Assembly (NCBI GenBank): GCA_018398815.1
Contig: CM031601.1
Span: 36,955,443-37,019,442 of the forward strand
DNA length: 64,000 bases
Direction of reading: 5' to 3'
Origin: Conus ventricosus
Taxonomy: Eukaryota > Mollusca > Gastropoda > Neogastropoda > Conidae
In this document: in pieces, positions 33,430-43,812 of the stretch
How the letters are laid out: each line of letters starts with the position of its first letter
Position numbering within the stretch: the first letter of the stretch is position 1
Translations under genes and position numbers: made by a program
Notes under the pieces: model-generated
What the model was told of the DNA's origin: nothing
Seen by the model: only the letters and a program-made list of their open reading frames with translations
Database searches by the model: none

Positions 33430-34285
33430 CTTTCAAAGAAAACCCCCTAAACGTACCATCAGACTCTGGAACCAAGCAGACTTACCAAAATTACGCAGGG
33501 ACACTCATGATTTCAGTCGTCTTTTTTTTAGGTCTCATAGTGTTAAAGATAATGTCAATGACCTTTGGAAGTGTATAAAAACTAATTTGGAATTTATTAC
33601 GGATGACAACATACCAACTAAAATAACTTCAAGCAAGAACCACCAGCCATGGATTAATACAAAAACTAAATGTTTGTTGAGAAGGAAACATCAGTTCTTT
33701 AAGAAATTAAAACTACACCCTAATTCAGAAAGATTACTGATTAGGTATAAACATATTAAGAGAAGGTGTCAGAGAGAATGTAGGCTTGCTCACTCCAATT
33801 ATGTTAATTCGATGATTTCAGAAGGTGATCATCAAAACAAGAAATGATGGTCTTACATAAGGAGTAAGAGACAGGACGACATTGGGATTACAGACCTGAG
33901 AAATAACCAGAATAACCTAATACAGGACCCTGAAGGAAAAGCAAATTTACAAAACAATCAGTTTTGTTCGGTTTTCTCAAATCCCAAGCCTCTAATTAAC
34001 GTTAGACTAAAGGATGATGATAAACTCCCTGAAATGCAAAATATCAAAGTAAGCAAAGCAGAAGTATTTAAGTTACTGACCAACATCAATGAAAATAAAG
34101 CTACTGGTCCTGATGGCATTCCTGGCAAGCTCTTAAAATTATGTGCCAATGAATTGACTGAGCTATACCAACTACTTTTCCAAGCTTCACTAAACCAGGG
34201 AGTAATACCTGACGAGTGGCGAGATGCTAGCATTGTCCCTTTATTCAAAAAGGGTGACAAAACAAAAACCGAAACTATAGACCTG
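33430..34285 (+). pseudogene. Jockey/CR1-like ORF2, linker and RT start
   Basis: The frame has TIRLWNQADLPKLRRDTHDF, then PWINTKTKCLLRRKHQFFKK, and after a stop near 33846 continues to NKATGPDGIPGKLLKLCANE and VIPDEWRDASIVPLFKKGDK. The KATGPDGIP and PLFKKGD runs are RT motifs 0-1 of jockey/CR1-type LINEs. It resumes at 35573 as YRPVSLTSISAKLLEHII and FLNNAQHGFRQRRSCETQL, in register once the insert is removed. Confidence 0.87.
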
Positions 34286-35572
34286 GGTGGAATGTTCAAC
34301 CATGTACAATTATTGTCACTGACTATCCGCTTACAATGAGTTGTCAGCTGACTTTAAAGTCAGCTTTGAAAAGTTGCCATGTTCAAGCGGTGACAACCGA
34401 GTTCACAACGAAGTCAGCAGACAATGATTGCCCTAATTTTCAAACGTTACTGGACTATTTTTACCCAGGGTTTTCCCGCGAAAGTTAACTTTCTGTTTCA
34501 ACCTGAGCATGCGCAGTGACTTTGTTTACGCTGCATCCATCATGGCAGACGAAACCGGGACAAAAGCAAAACGGCAGAAGAAATCTAATTTCTCTCCTTC
34601 TGAAATGGAAGTGCTCCTTCATGAGATAAGAATTAATCACAGGTGTCTTGGCAGATGCGCTTGCTTTGGCAACTGCTGGTTTGATGTCCTTTATTGTTCT
34701 TGCATTACTCTGATGCACTTTACATCCGTAGGACTTCCCTAGTCTGTTTGTGTTGACTTTCTTTATGACAGGGTCATTCACAAATAAAATGTTGGGAAGG
34801 GCGTTTAAAATTGGATTTGGTTTGTCTCTGGACTTGGCCTTTAATTCGTTGTCGTTTGATTTGTCTCCGCACTTGATCTTTAAGTCATTGACGTTTTGTT
34901 TGTGTCTGGACTCGGCATTTTTCTCGCACTGCTCCTTAGACTTCGGCTTATGACGCAGAGAAGATTTGACGTCATTTTTGTTCGTGTTATCAGTTTCTTC
35001 TATTTTTTTTTTGTTTTTGTCACTTTCCTGTACATTTCTGTTCTTCTTTTCTGAGTTGCTTGCTTTAATAGGCAGAGCATCCTGAGAAATTGTTTTCGAT
35101 CGTGATGAAATTCTGGATCTAGCCACTTCTGCGTAAGAGAGGTAAGGAAACGGTTCTGTCTGCGTTGCTGTGCTAGCCGAGTCCTTTCGAACAATTTTAG
35201 AATGCAGCGATCTTACTTGATCTTCCAGACTCGCTGCTTTATCACACAAAGAGGAGATTGTGCCTTCGATTTTAGCGAAGCTGTGTGTGGTACTCACGGA
35301 GGTGATGTTTGTAGTAGGAGCATTGTTGTTTTTAGGCCTCATGTTCCGCATGTACGCGAGGGCAGCCATTTTGTTTCGTTGTCATTCGATTGTCCACCGA
35401 AATCGAGGGTGTAAATTTCTAGCTTTAGTCACTGGTTTTCACCCCACTGACAACGGTTGTCAGCGGTTGTGCATCGCGGATTTTTATTGTCAGTGAAATT
35501 GTCAGTGGATTGTCAGCCTATTGTCATTGTCTGCCGATTGTAAGCTGATTGTACACGGTTGAACATTCCACC
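34286..35572. mobile_element. TIR element with Myb-like start and opposite-strand ORF, 1287 bp
   Basis: Terminal inverted repeats beginning GGTGGAATGTTCAACC extend about 25 bp with one mismatch. A 4-bp duplication CCTG (34282-34285, 35573-35576) flanks them, and removing the insert restores the LINE frame. Near the left end on plus, MADETGTKAKRQKKSNFSPS then EMEVLLHEIRINH resembles the start of a Myb/SANT-like accessory protein of Harbinger-type transposons, after which homology stops. No transposase is present. Confidence 0.88.
34485..35369 (-). CDS. 294-codon ORF inside TIR element, LINE ORF1-like
   Basis: An uninterrupted minus frame of 294 codons from ATG. Visible parts: a Thr/Asn-rich start, a short coiled coil (EGTISSLCDKAASLEDQVRS), a YAEVARSR motif, a long Lys/Asn/Asp-rich middle, and FVNDPVIKKVNTNRLGKSYG followed by CKVHQSNARTIKDIKPAV. 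Coiled coil, YAEVA and the last block resemble CR1/L2-type ORF1 proteins that lead into an SGNH-esterase domain, which is cut short here. The final 60 residues read through the Myb-like region in antisense and are probably not protein. Expression is unproven; it may be a captured LINE piece. Confidence 0.4.
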   Translation of the reverse strand: MAALAYMRNMRPKNNNAPTTNITSVSTTHSFAKIEGTISSLCDKAASLEDQVRSLHSKIVRKDSASTATQTEPFPYLSYAEVARSRISSRSKTISQDALPIKASNSEKKNRNVQESDKNKKKIEETDNTNKNDVKSSLRHKPKSKEQCEKNAESRHKQNVNDLKIKCGDKSNDNELKAKSRDKPNPILNALPNILFVNDPVIKKVNTNRLGKSYGCKVHQSNARTIKDIKPAVAKASASAKTPVINSYLMKEHFHFRRREIRFLLPFCFCPGFVCHDGCSVNKVTAHAQVETES

Positions 35573-35734
35573 CCTGTATCTCTTACATCCATATCAGCAA
35601 AACTACTTGAACACATAATATATAGTAGCATAATGGACCATCTTAACAAATATGACTTCTTAAACAACGCCCAGCATGGTTTTAGACAGCGAAGGAGTTG
35701 TGAGACTCAACTTACAACTCTGTCTGGTGTGTCT

Positions 35735-35930
35735 GATGTGTTTGTCTAATGTGTTTGGTTTGTCCGATATGTTTGTCTAATGTGTTTGGTTTTGTGTCTA
35801 ATGTGTTTGGTTTGTCTGATATGTTTGTCTAATGTGTTTGGTTTGCCTGATGTGTTTGTCATGTTTGTCTGATCTGCTTGCTGTGTCTGTCTAAAGTGTC
35901 TGTCATGCCTACCCCTTTTCAACTGGAAAA
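35735..35930. repeat. TGTCTG-based minisatellite
   Basis: Degenerate units of roughly 24-30 bp such as GTCTAATGTGTTTGGTTT and GTCTGATATGTTT. It truncates the jockey-like LINE on its left. A similar array lies at 30110-30230 and a single unit at 41820. Confidence 0.85.
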
Positions 35931-36889
35931 AGCACCAGTGCATAGCCTACCCTACGAATCAAAAAATGCCCTTGCATGAAAATCCCCATGTCATTTGGGA
36001 AACATATACAGGTAGTGCATAGGTGGCCTTTTTCAAATGAGAAGCCTAAGCTGTGTATTCATCACAAAGTTTAATGGACTATGTCACTGGAACCAGCAAT
36101 AATTCAGCAACATTTTGACAAGAAATGACCCAGCATTTTGAGCGAGAATTAATGATTGGATTAATTTTAGGAAAATCAAGACTGGTGATTGAAAATAGTG
36201 AACATCAAAGTATAGAGCAGAAACAACAGCAGTACCAGCATGAATATAACAAGACAAGCTGATTTATTCAGAAGTGTAAATAGCCACAAAGTGAAAAGAC
36301 TGTTTCATGATGACTTTCATGCAGAAATAAATTCTACTGCCAATATTGTTGGAGATCCACATCAACAAAGTTGTAGTTGGCTTGAAAATTAGTCAGTCAC
36401 CAACTAAAAGTTTGTGATGAGGCCATATTGATTCAAATGTGAAATTGCCATCCAACAAAGATTTATTTGGAAACACTGAAAAATGCAAGCTTGTTGTGTT
36501 TGAATGGAAATTTCAGTCTGAATAATAATTATCTACAGTTATCTGGGATGATTTAACAGTGATAACTTGACCAGGTTTTGAATCGCAGTCTGAGATTGGA
36601 GGTGTTGAATCTAGATCATGTAAATCAATTGGCGGAATTTGTAAGACCATTGCTTTTGTACGAAATAACATCACAAGTTACAATAATCGGGCGAGTGAAT
36701 TTTGAAATCCTATCTTAGATGTAAATTTTGTATGTTTCATGAGTCTATATTTCATTTACTCTATTGTTTGTTAGAATAAAAATGATACCTACCAACAATG
36801 CAAGTGATAAAATCAAAATGGCAGCATCACTGATGGACCCATTTCAGTACAGTAATAATGATATCAACCCAGCCCATGCTTGGTATGCA
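35931..36889. other. Intron sequence, nothing recognised
   Basis: A-T-rich, without long frames, tandem repeats or clear element ends. Confidence 0.4.
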
Positions 36890-37091
36890 TAGCATGTCCG
36901 GTATGGCCGGTGGCCAGCCTGGATAAATGGGGAGCCAGGGCAAGCGTGAGGTTAGCTTCCTCATCTTGTCCTTAAATCTATGTAGCTACAGAAACATCAA
37001 CAGCTACAACCCAGCAAACTCTTCTTAGAGCGAGGGAGCCTTCTATGGGAGGACCTATGAGGACTGCAGTGAAAGCCAACCGGAAGCTGCA

Positions 37092-38700
37092 GTGCTGACA
37101 ACTCTCTTGACGACCAAGAAAACAACATCCATAGGCGCTTGGAACATCCGGACGTTATATGAGACGGGAAAGACGAAGCAGGTGACAGGGGAGATGAGGC
37201 GATATGGGCTTGACATCCTCGGGCTCAGCAAGACCAGGTGGCTGCAGGCGGGACAGCTCAGGCTGAGCTCGGGCGAGCTGCTTCTCTACTCTGCACACAA
37301 GGATGAGATGGCCATGCACTTGGAGGGCATGGCGCTGATGCTGTCCAGAAAAGCTCAGGGAGCGCTGGTAGGATGGCAGCCATATAGGCCATGAATCATA
37401 ACAGCGACTTTCAGGATCAACAAGAGGATCGAGTGCTGCATAGCACAGTGCTACGCCCCGACCAACAACACTGATGACGACGAAAAAGACAACTTCTACG
37501 ACAGACTGCAGGGAATAATCAGTAAGTGGAGCGATAACAATATTAACATCCTGATGGGTAATTTCAACACCAAGGTTGGACAGGACAACCCCAAATATGA
37601 GGAGGTGATGGGAAAACAAGGACTGGGAGAGATGAACGAGAACGGGGAGAGATTTGCCGACCTCTGTGCCCACAACAATCTAGTCATTGGAGGCAGCATC
37701 TTCCAACACAAGAGGATCCATAAAGCCACATGGGTGTCACCTAACCATACTACTGAAAACCACATCGACCACTTTTGCATTTCCAAGAAGTTCAGGAGGA
37801 CTCTAGTGGATGTTCATGTGAAACGAGGGGCTGACGCTGCAACAGACCACCACCTGCTGGTTGCCTGCGCCAAGCTGAAACTGAAAAGACACAGGAACAC
37901 TGCAGCCTCGGGATGGAAAAAGTTCAACGCCAGCCTTCTGTGGAACACAGACAGACAACAGCAGTATCATCTAGCACTGTCAAACAGGTTCCAAGTACTA
38001 GCGGAACTCTGGGATCAGGACACCGACCTGCACACACATTGGTAACAGGTGAAAGAAGGACTGACAACAACCTGCGAGGAAGTTGTGGGTTGTCAGAAAC
38101 ACCAGCACAAAGAATGGATTTCTGCCGACACACTACAGAAGATAGAGGATAGGAAGAGAAGAAGGCAGCAGTCAACAGGAGCAGGACTAGAACAGGGAAA
38201 GCAAGGGCACAGGAAGAATACATGAGGGCAAACAAAGAGATGAAGAGGAGTGCAAAACAAGACAAAAAGGACTATGTCGACAGTTTGACAGAAGAGGCAG
38301 CAGGAAGCAGAAACATGAGGCTGCTATACGATACAACAAGGAGATTATCAGGGAAGCCCAGACAATCAGAATACCCAGTGAAGGATAAGAACGGGGAACC
38401 AATAATGGACAGGGAGGGACAGCGCAACAGATGGAGAGAGCACTTTGAAGACCTCCTCAACAGAGCCGCCTCTGAAAATCCACCAGAGATATCAGCTGCC
38501 AGGGAAGACCTTCCAATCAACTGCAACCCACCAACGCCAGAAGAAATCCAGCGCGCCATCCAGATGCAGAAGAATAGAAAGGCAGCTGGCCCAGATGAAG
38601 TCTGCCCAGAAGGCAGACATAGATACAGCAACAGAGATGCTCTACCCTCTCTTCACAAGGATTTGGGAGGATGAGGATGTTCCACTGGACTGGAAGGAGA
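37092..38700 (+). pseudogene. RTE-like endonuclease and RT N-terminus
   Basis: The endonuclease begins TSIGAWNIRTLYETGKTKQV and continues YGLDILGLSKTRW, CYAPTNNTDDDEKDNFYDRL, NILMGNFNTKVGQDN (GDFN motif altered to GNFN) and ADAATDHHLLVACAKL (the TDHxL block). It is APE-type. After frameshifts the RT starts: MRLLYDTTRRLSGKPRQSEY, RWREHFEDLLNR, NRKAAGPDEV. Stops lie near 37392 and 38043. Confidence 0.88.
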
Positions 38701-38814
38701 CCTGGTGAAACTGCCCAAGAAAGGAAACCTTGGCAAGTGCGAGAACTACAGAGGGATTATGCTCCTTTCAGTCCCGGGAAAGACCTTCAATTGAATCTTG
38801 CTAGAGAGGATGAA

Positions 38815-40335
38815 AATGGGGAGTTTTTCTTATACTCCCTGTTTGGCTAGTATACTTACCATGTCAGACCATAGCATACAACGGCAGTTAGTCAGCTCTG
38901 CCAGGCCGAAGATTTTGTGGCAAATGCAGTAATAAGATAGTCACGTGACGCCTACCCTACTTCTGCCATGCGCAGAAGGCCGAGGTGAGCTTGTTTACCT
39001 CATTCTTCTGAGGCCACACCAAGGTAACCCCGAGAACCTTGGCGCTAGAGGGGAAGGAGGGCGGGCATTAGAGTCTGACATGATAAGTATACTAGCCAAA
39101 CAGGGAGTATAAGAAAAACTCCCCATTTTGGCATCATATACTTTACCATGTCAGACCATAGCAGAATTTAAAGGAATCGGAGGAGGGCAGTGCCCTAATG
39201 GTTCTTGGGGTTAGATGGCGGAACGGAAATAGCTGCATTAGCTGCCACAAAAGAGATCCCTTTAGAACCATCAGCCCGGGTCATTCGGATATCCCTCAAG
39301 TAGAAGTTTATGAAGGGGTTTTCCGGACGCCAGAAGGCTGCCTCCAATAGATGGTGCACGGGGACAGAATGCTGGAACGCCGCAGAGGTGGCCAGGGCTC
39401 TGACCTCATGAGCTCGGAGGGCTATGGCCGGGAGGTCCTTATATGCCTGGGCGTAGGCAGATCTGACCGTCCTGGACAGCCATCTGGAGATGGTGCCCGC
39501 CGAGATGTCCTTAGGATTATTTGGGTTAATGGAGATGAGGAGGCGTCTCTGGGATGCACGCCTGGGGCGCGCGCGTTCCCATAGTATCTAAGGCACCTGG
39601 ACGGGCACAGGTCCATGTCACCCCCCACCCCACCCCCGGTCTCGACTGTTGAGGATATCCGCGAGTGAGCGGATGACGAGGGAGGGGGAGGAAGAGCCAT
39701 GTCATGCCAGTTCCTGGTTCTTAGCTAAGAATTCAGGGAGGAATTTCAGGGAGACTGAGCCGTCCCTGTGAAAGGCCACGTCTATGGGGTCTCCGCTGAG
39801 GGCATGGATTTCGCTTCGCCGTCTGGCCGAAGCCAGGGCGAGGAGAAATGTGGTCTTCATAGAAAGGAGGTCAAAGGGGATGGTGGCAATGGGCTCGAAG
39901 GGAGGTTTCCTAAGAGCATCAAGGACAATGAAGAGGTCCCAAAGGGGAACACGCCTAGGGGACTGGGCCTCCCTTAGGGCCACCCCCCTGGAGATCTCTC
40001 TGAGGAGAAAATCATTCTCAAAAGATGGTCCGCCTAGTTGGCGGATAGTAGTGCATATGGCTGATCGGTAACCCTGGATGGAGCTAGACAATAGCTTACG
40101 TGCTGAGGCTAAGTGAGATAAGAAGTTGCCTAGCTGGATGTTAGAAGGGGAATCATGGGGAACGGAGTTGTCCGAGCACCAGGAGACCCATCTCTCCCAG
40201 CGGTAGTCATAGAGGGACTCGGTGCTGGGTCTACGCGAGGCCAAGGCTAAATCTCGCAGGTCCTGCGAGGCTCCAGCCCCCGCGAGGATGTCTAGGACGG
40301 ACCGGGATCTGTCCGAGTGGGAGACAGGGGTAGAT
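38815..40335 (-). mobile_element. DIRS-type retroelement C, recombinase and 3' end
   Basis: A minus-strand fragment in the RTE-like LINE. It carries a tyrosine recombinase (40335-39420), then a terminal region at 39160-38815 with a 48-bp inverted repeat pair (about 38818-38866 and 39077-39125). The segment between the arms matches the 5' terminal region of DIRS-A in the opposite sense, as expected for the inverted terminal repeats of DIRS elements. Confidence 0.85.
39420..40335 (-). pseudogene. DIRS-C tyrosine recombinase
   Basis: The minus frame to 39702 includes SLYDYRWERWVSWCSDNSVP, NIQLGNFLSHLASARKLLSS and SIQGYRSAICTTIRQLGG (the SAM-like N-terminal core), then LLSMKTTFLLALASARRRSE and IHALSGDPIDVAF (catalytic-domain start; the Arg of SARRRSE is the first catalytic Arg). 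A second frame, 39700-39422, covers the C-terminal part with shifts. DIRS elements integrate through this enzyme. Truncated at its N-terminus and frameshifted. Confidence 0.88.
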
Positions 40336-41516
40336 GCAACAAGCAGGTTTTCGACCAAACCGATCATGCGCCGACCAGATTGCAATCCTGAGGATCATTC
40401 TCGAACAATCCCAGGAATGGAACTCACGTCTGTACTGCACCTTCATCGACTATGAGAAGGCTTTTGACAGTGTTCACAGGAACACCCTATGGCAACTCAT
40501 GAGACACCATGGAATATCAACAAAGTTTGCCAACATCATCAAGAACTTCTATGAAGGAGTGAGCTGCAAGGTCATACACAAAGGACAACTAACAGGGAGC
40601 TTCCCTGTCAAAACTGGAGTTAGGCAAGAATGTCTGCTTTCACCTTTCCTGTTTCTGTTCATGGTAGATTGGATCATGAGGACAACGACAGCCAGGAAGA
40701 GGAATGTTATCAGTGGACCATGACTGGACAGCTAGACGACCTGGACTTTGCTGACGATCTGGTGCTCCTGTCCCACACCCATCAGCAAATGCAAGAGAAG
40801 ACATCAGACTTGGAAGTAGTTTCAGCACAGGTCGGGCTGAAGGTGAACAGAGGGAAAACAAAAGTACTGCGAGCCAGCACAAAGAAACAAGACCCCAACA
40901 GAGTGAATGAAAACCCGCTAGAAGAGGTGGAAAAGTTCACATACCTGGGCAGCACAGTTGACAGGCAAGGTGGAACAGATGCGGATGTCAAAGCAAGAAT
41001 TGGCAAGGCCAGGAAAGCTTTTCGTCAATTAAAGTACATCTGGACCTCCAGGCTTGTCGGCAGACGAACCAAGATAGGACTTTTCGACTCTGTCAAGTCA
41101 GTACTCATGTATGGCGTCGAGACGTGGAGAACAACAAGACCATCTCCAAGAAAATACAGACATTCATTAACGGCTGCCTTCGACAGATACTTCAGATCCA
41201 CTGGCCAGACACAATCAGGAATGTGGGACTGTGGGAGCGGACACATCAACTCCCTGCGGAGAAAGAGGTGAAAAAGAGGAAATGGCGTTGGATAGGCCAC
41301 ACATGGAGGAAGCCCATCGATGACATTACACGACATGCTCTGCGCTGGAACCCACAGGGACAGAGGAAAAGGGGAAGACCTAGGAATTCACGGAGGAGAG
41401 ACTTGGATGCAGACAGGAAGAAAGTGGGATATGCCTGGAGAGATTTGGAAAGGGCAGCCCAGGACAGGGCGCGCTGGTGGATTGTTGTTGATGGCCTTTG
41501 CTCCAGTGGGAGCTGA
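40336..41516 (+). pseudogene. RTE-like RT palm and C-terminus
   Basis: Resumes with QQAGFRPNRSCADQIAILRI, then TFIDYEKAFDSVHRNTLWQL (motif A), VKTGVRQECLLSPFLFLFMV (motif B), and after a shift LDFADDLVLLSHTHQQMQEK (motif C, ADD intact) and KFTYLGSTVDRQGGTDADVK. The end has WRWIGHTWRKP and RHALRWNPQGQRKRGRPRNS, the common C-terminal block of this LINE group. The break before QQAGF is where DIRS-C is inserted. Confidence 0.9.
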
Positions 41517-41534
41517 TGGCTTGAACGAATAATG

Positions 41535-41790
41535 TCATCAATCACATTTGCATGTGTCAAAAAGGGATTATTCGATTCCATTTTTATCCTCAACAGAGGA
41601 AAAGGAGAAAAACGAGCTAGTTTTAATATGGCGCAATGCTGTGAACTCACTGGGGGTGATAACTCCAGCTGGCCTATCTGGGGCTTAAGGTAAATTAATT
41701 CTCTTTTCTCTCATTTTTTTTCTTTTCTGGGGAGTGGTGATGTTTCATGCCAGATGGGGATAGGACAGCTAAGTATGAGAAAAATGGGCA
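41535..41790 (-). repeat. Family X terminal-type repeat fragment
   Basis: Contains GAGGAAAAGGAGAAAAACGA, GTGAACTCACTGGGGGTGAT and GTTTCATGCCAGATGGGG in the same order as the family X ends at 13010-13330 and 61830-62090. Diverged; no coding sequence. Confidence 0.5.
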
Positions 41791-42008
41791 GATGAGTATA
41801 TGTGTGAGGATCTTACAATGTCTGTCTGATGTGTTCACCCCTTCCCTCCAACCTTTTTGGTAAAACACATCCATACACATAAAAACATGCATAAAGACAC
41901 AAAAACTCATTCACACAGAGAGACTCAAACAGGCGTATACAGCCACATACATACAAATTCAGACACATCTCTCAAACACACGCATACCAAAAACTCTACA
42001 AACACCAC

Positions 42009-42202
42009 CTTTCCCTGGGCTCCTGAGCTCTGCCAGAAGCCCTCATTAGCATCGATGAGCTTCATGGCCTGGTTCTCCCTGGAGGACACAGTGATGTTCT
42101 TCACACACATGTGCCAGTTGTCCACCACTGTCCCACTGGCCACACCCCGCTGCACCGGCTTGGTCTGCTTGCCAGGTTTGCCTGCAAAAGTCGGCTCACT
42201 CC
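42009..42202 (-). CDS. HERC2: HERC2 exon: start of DOC domain (exon c)
   Basis: A 194-nt minus-strand exon is bounded by acceptor CTCTGCCCGCAG and donor AAG|GTGGTG. It opens with GSEPTFAGKPGKQTKP and continues to VVDNWHMCVKNITVSS, NQAMKLIDANEGFWQSSG and AQGK. The last two segments are the start of the DOC/APC10-like domain of HERC2, a beta-sandwich module related to the substrate-recruiting subunit APC10. The exon begins with two bases that complete Gly with the ZZ exon and ends in phase 0, matching the next exon, which starts with HWIRLEMQP. No internal stop. The acceptor has a short, weak pyrimidine tract. Confidence 0.92.
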
Positions 42203-42295
42203 CTGCGGGCAGAGTTATCAGTAACATCACTAGGTTGGATAATGAAAAATGCACATCATGTATAAAGGGTTTTACATGCTAACAAGGATCTTAGC

Positions 42296-42360
42296 GTGCA
42301 CACACACACACACACACGCACACACACACACACACACATTCACATAAATATACATACACA
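42296..42360. repeat. (CA)n microsatellite
   Basis: CA repeats with one CG interruption, between the DOC exon and LINE copy 7. Confidence 0.97.
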
Positions 42361-42743
42361 CAAGATGAAATAAATGATCAGTCAGTATAATGTTGCTTAT
42401 AATGCAGCCGCTGCAAAAGGGGCCATATCAGGGCTGTCACTGCATTGAAGTCAACTCTAAAGTCATATTAACACAAACCATCCACACAACTCCTTAAAAT
42501 ACACCTCCTAAAAACATGCCTGAAATGTCATTAAAATCTTTCTTCTGTAAAATCTTAAATCAGATGAAAATGTTGATCTCTATCAGGAATTCAAAAATCA
42601 AATCAGGTGGGACATCTCTGAACAAGGTTTTCATGGTGTCTACTGTAAAGTGTTTGTGTCTGACAACACATAACTCCCAACATTATAAAAGAACATATTT
42701 CATTGCGAGTGGTACATGACATGGAATGCACCACATATTTTCT

Positions 42744-42986
42744 TCACCTTTTAAAAGATATGAATGTGTGTAAAAGGCATGGCCTGTGTGCTAATGGCAC
42801 AAGACTGCTTCTTTCTGGCTGCCATTGGAACATTGTAAAAACTCCCTTCAGGCTTGGACAGATTTGGAAGAGTTTGTTATGCATCTGAGAGTTCCATTCC
42901 TCTTGCCAGAGGTCTTTGACATAAGCCTGAGCTTTGGGTTTCAGATCTGTGTGAAGGTTAGACAATCTGCTTAACTCTTCCTTTGT
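42744..42986 (-). pseudogene. LINE RNase H C-terminus (copy 7)
   Basis: Minus frame with ELSRLSNLHTDLKPKAQAYV and KDLWQEEWNSQMHNKLFQIC, homologous to copies 2-4. It is cut by Penelope element 2, and the upstream RNase H sequence resumes at 43800. Confidence 0.85.
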
Positions 42987-43030
42987 ACACTTGATCACAA
43001 CAAAAAAACACCAGTTGTTCTCTGCCAAAT

Positions 43031-43055
43031 TTTCGTCTTTAATGGACTTCTTCAG
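43031..43055 (-). ncRNA. Hammerhead-ribozyme-like core in Penelope 2 tail
   Basis: On minus: CTGAAGA (CUGANGA box), a GTC/GAC stem with an ATTAA loop, then GAAA. The architecture matches that in Penelope element 1. Stems I and III are not clear to me. Confidence 0.5.
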
Positions 43056-43272
43056 GACTGTCACCTTGGAACACCTAGTAATCCTCCTTTGACGTCTATC
43101 TTGTCATACGTCATTGTCTATACATATTTATTGGTCTCTTGTTTATGTCGTCAAACCTGGAAGATTTTTGTTTTGTTTCTTCCTTTCTCTCTCTCTTTTC
43201 TTCTCCTTTCTCTTCTCTCTCTCTTTCTTCCTTTCTCTCTTTCTTTCTTTCTTTTCATTCTTTCCACAACCC

Positions 43273-43303
<31 letters not shown>

Positions 43304-43382
43304 AAAAACCACACACACACGCACAGTTTGTCCGAGTGGCAGCAGGGGAAGAATCGTGGACACCACCTGAGCTCTAGTCTCA

Positions 43383-43795
43383 TACATTTAGGCCGTCAGG
43401 GTAATTTGTTTTCAGTTTGTGGCGCCACAATCATTCCCTGACTTTGCATTTGCACGCATTCTTGGAGTTCTATTGCAATAACCCTCGTGTCTGCCATGGA
43501 GTGGCTGTTAGCTTGGAAGTGTTTGGCTACCAGGGTTTCAGCACGGCAGCCTTCCGTTTCTCTGGTCCCTTCATTTTTTATGCTTGATCTGTGGCCATAA
43601 AAGCGTTTCTTTAGTGGCTGTCCCGTCTCCCCAACGTACTGCATGTCCCCACAGCGTGCACAATTGATGAGGTATACCACATCACTGCTGGTGCACGTCA
43701 GTCTATGGCGTACCTGGAACACCTGACCGGTGCGGACACTAGTGAACTGTGTGGTCTCTTGCAGATGTTCAGCGCATAGGACACAGCTCTTTGAC
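43383..43795 (-). pseudogene. Penelope-like GIY-YIG endonuclease (element 2)
   Basis: The minus strand has CVLCAEHLQETTQFTSV, then VFQVRHRLTCTSSDVVYLIN, CARCGDMQYVGETGQPLKKR and FYGHRSSIKNEG. VYLI..C.RC...YVGET and the R..GHRS.I block are the GIY-YIG core with Penelope-type Cys insert. After HFQANSHSMADTRVIAIE a shift near 43445 moves the C-terminus (LWRHKLKTNYPDGLN) to another frame. Upstream RT is absent. Confidence 0.9.
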
Positions 43796-43812
43796 TGGCA
43801 CTCTTCCTTTGT

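Larger units (their letters stand above)
33380..35740 (+). mobile_element. Jockey/CR1-like LINE, both ends lost
   Basis: A plus-strand ORF2 relic from the region after the endonuclease to the middle of the RT. It is interrupted at 34286-35572 by a TIR element. It ends at about 35735 where a TGTCTG minisatellite starts. Confidence 0.85.
36890..41530 (+). mobile_element. RTE-like LINE with DIRS-C inserted
   Basis: A plus-strand element with endonuclease (37092-38045), RT start (38220-38814), an insertion of DIRS-C (38815-40335), RT palm to C-terminal region (40336-41516). The start is set by the onset of GC-rich sequence (GTCCGGTATGGCCGGTGG) typical of a LINE 5' UTR. Several stops and shifts. 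Confidence 0.85.
42987..43799 (-). mobile_element. Penelope-like element 2, 3' end, with 13-bp TSD
   Basis: A minus-strand 813-bp insert in LINE copy 7 flanked by ACTCTTCCTTTGT at 42974-42986 and 43800-43812. It holds the GIY-YIG endonuclease and a 3' tail with a pyrimidine tract (43180-43265), a C run (43270-43292), an A run, CA repeats and a hammerhead-like core at 43031-43055. It is 5'-truncated, as usual for target-primed insertion. Confidence 0.9.

Noticed and set aside
34485..35369. Ordinary host gene for the 294-codon frame
   Set aside because: It lies wholly within a TIR element with a target duplication inside a LINE, so it is element DNA; kept only as a LINE ORF1-like ORF.
43089..43441. 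Frames with poly-Pro or Phe/Ser/Leu runs
   Set aside because: They come from a pyrimidine tract and C run in the Penelope 2 tail.
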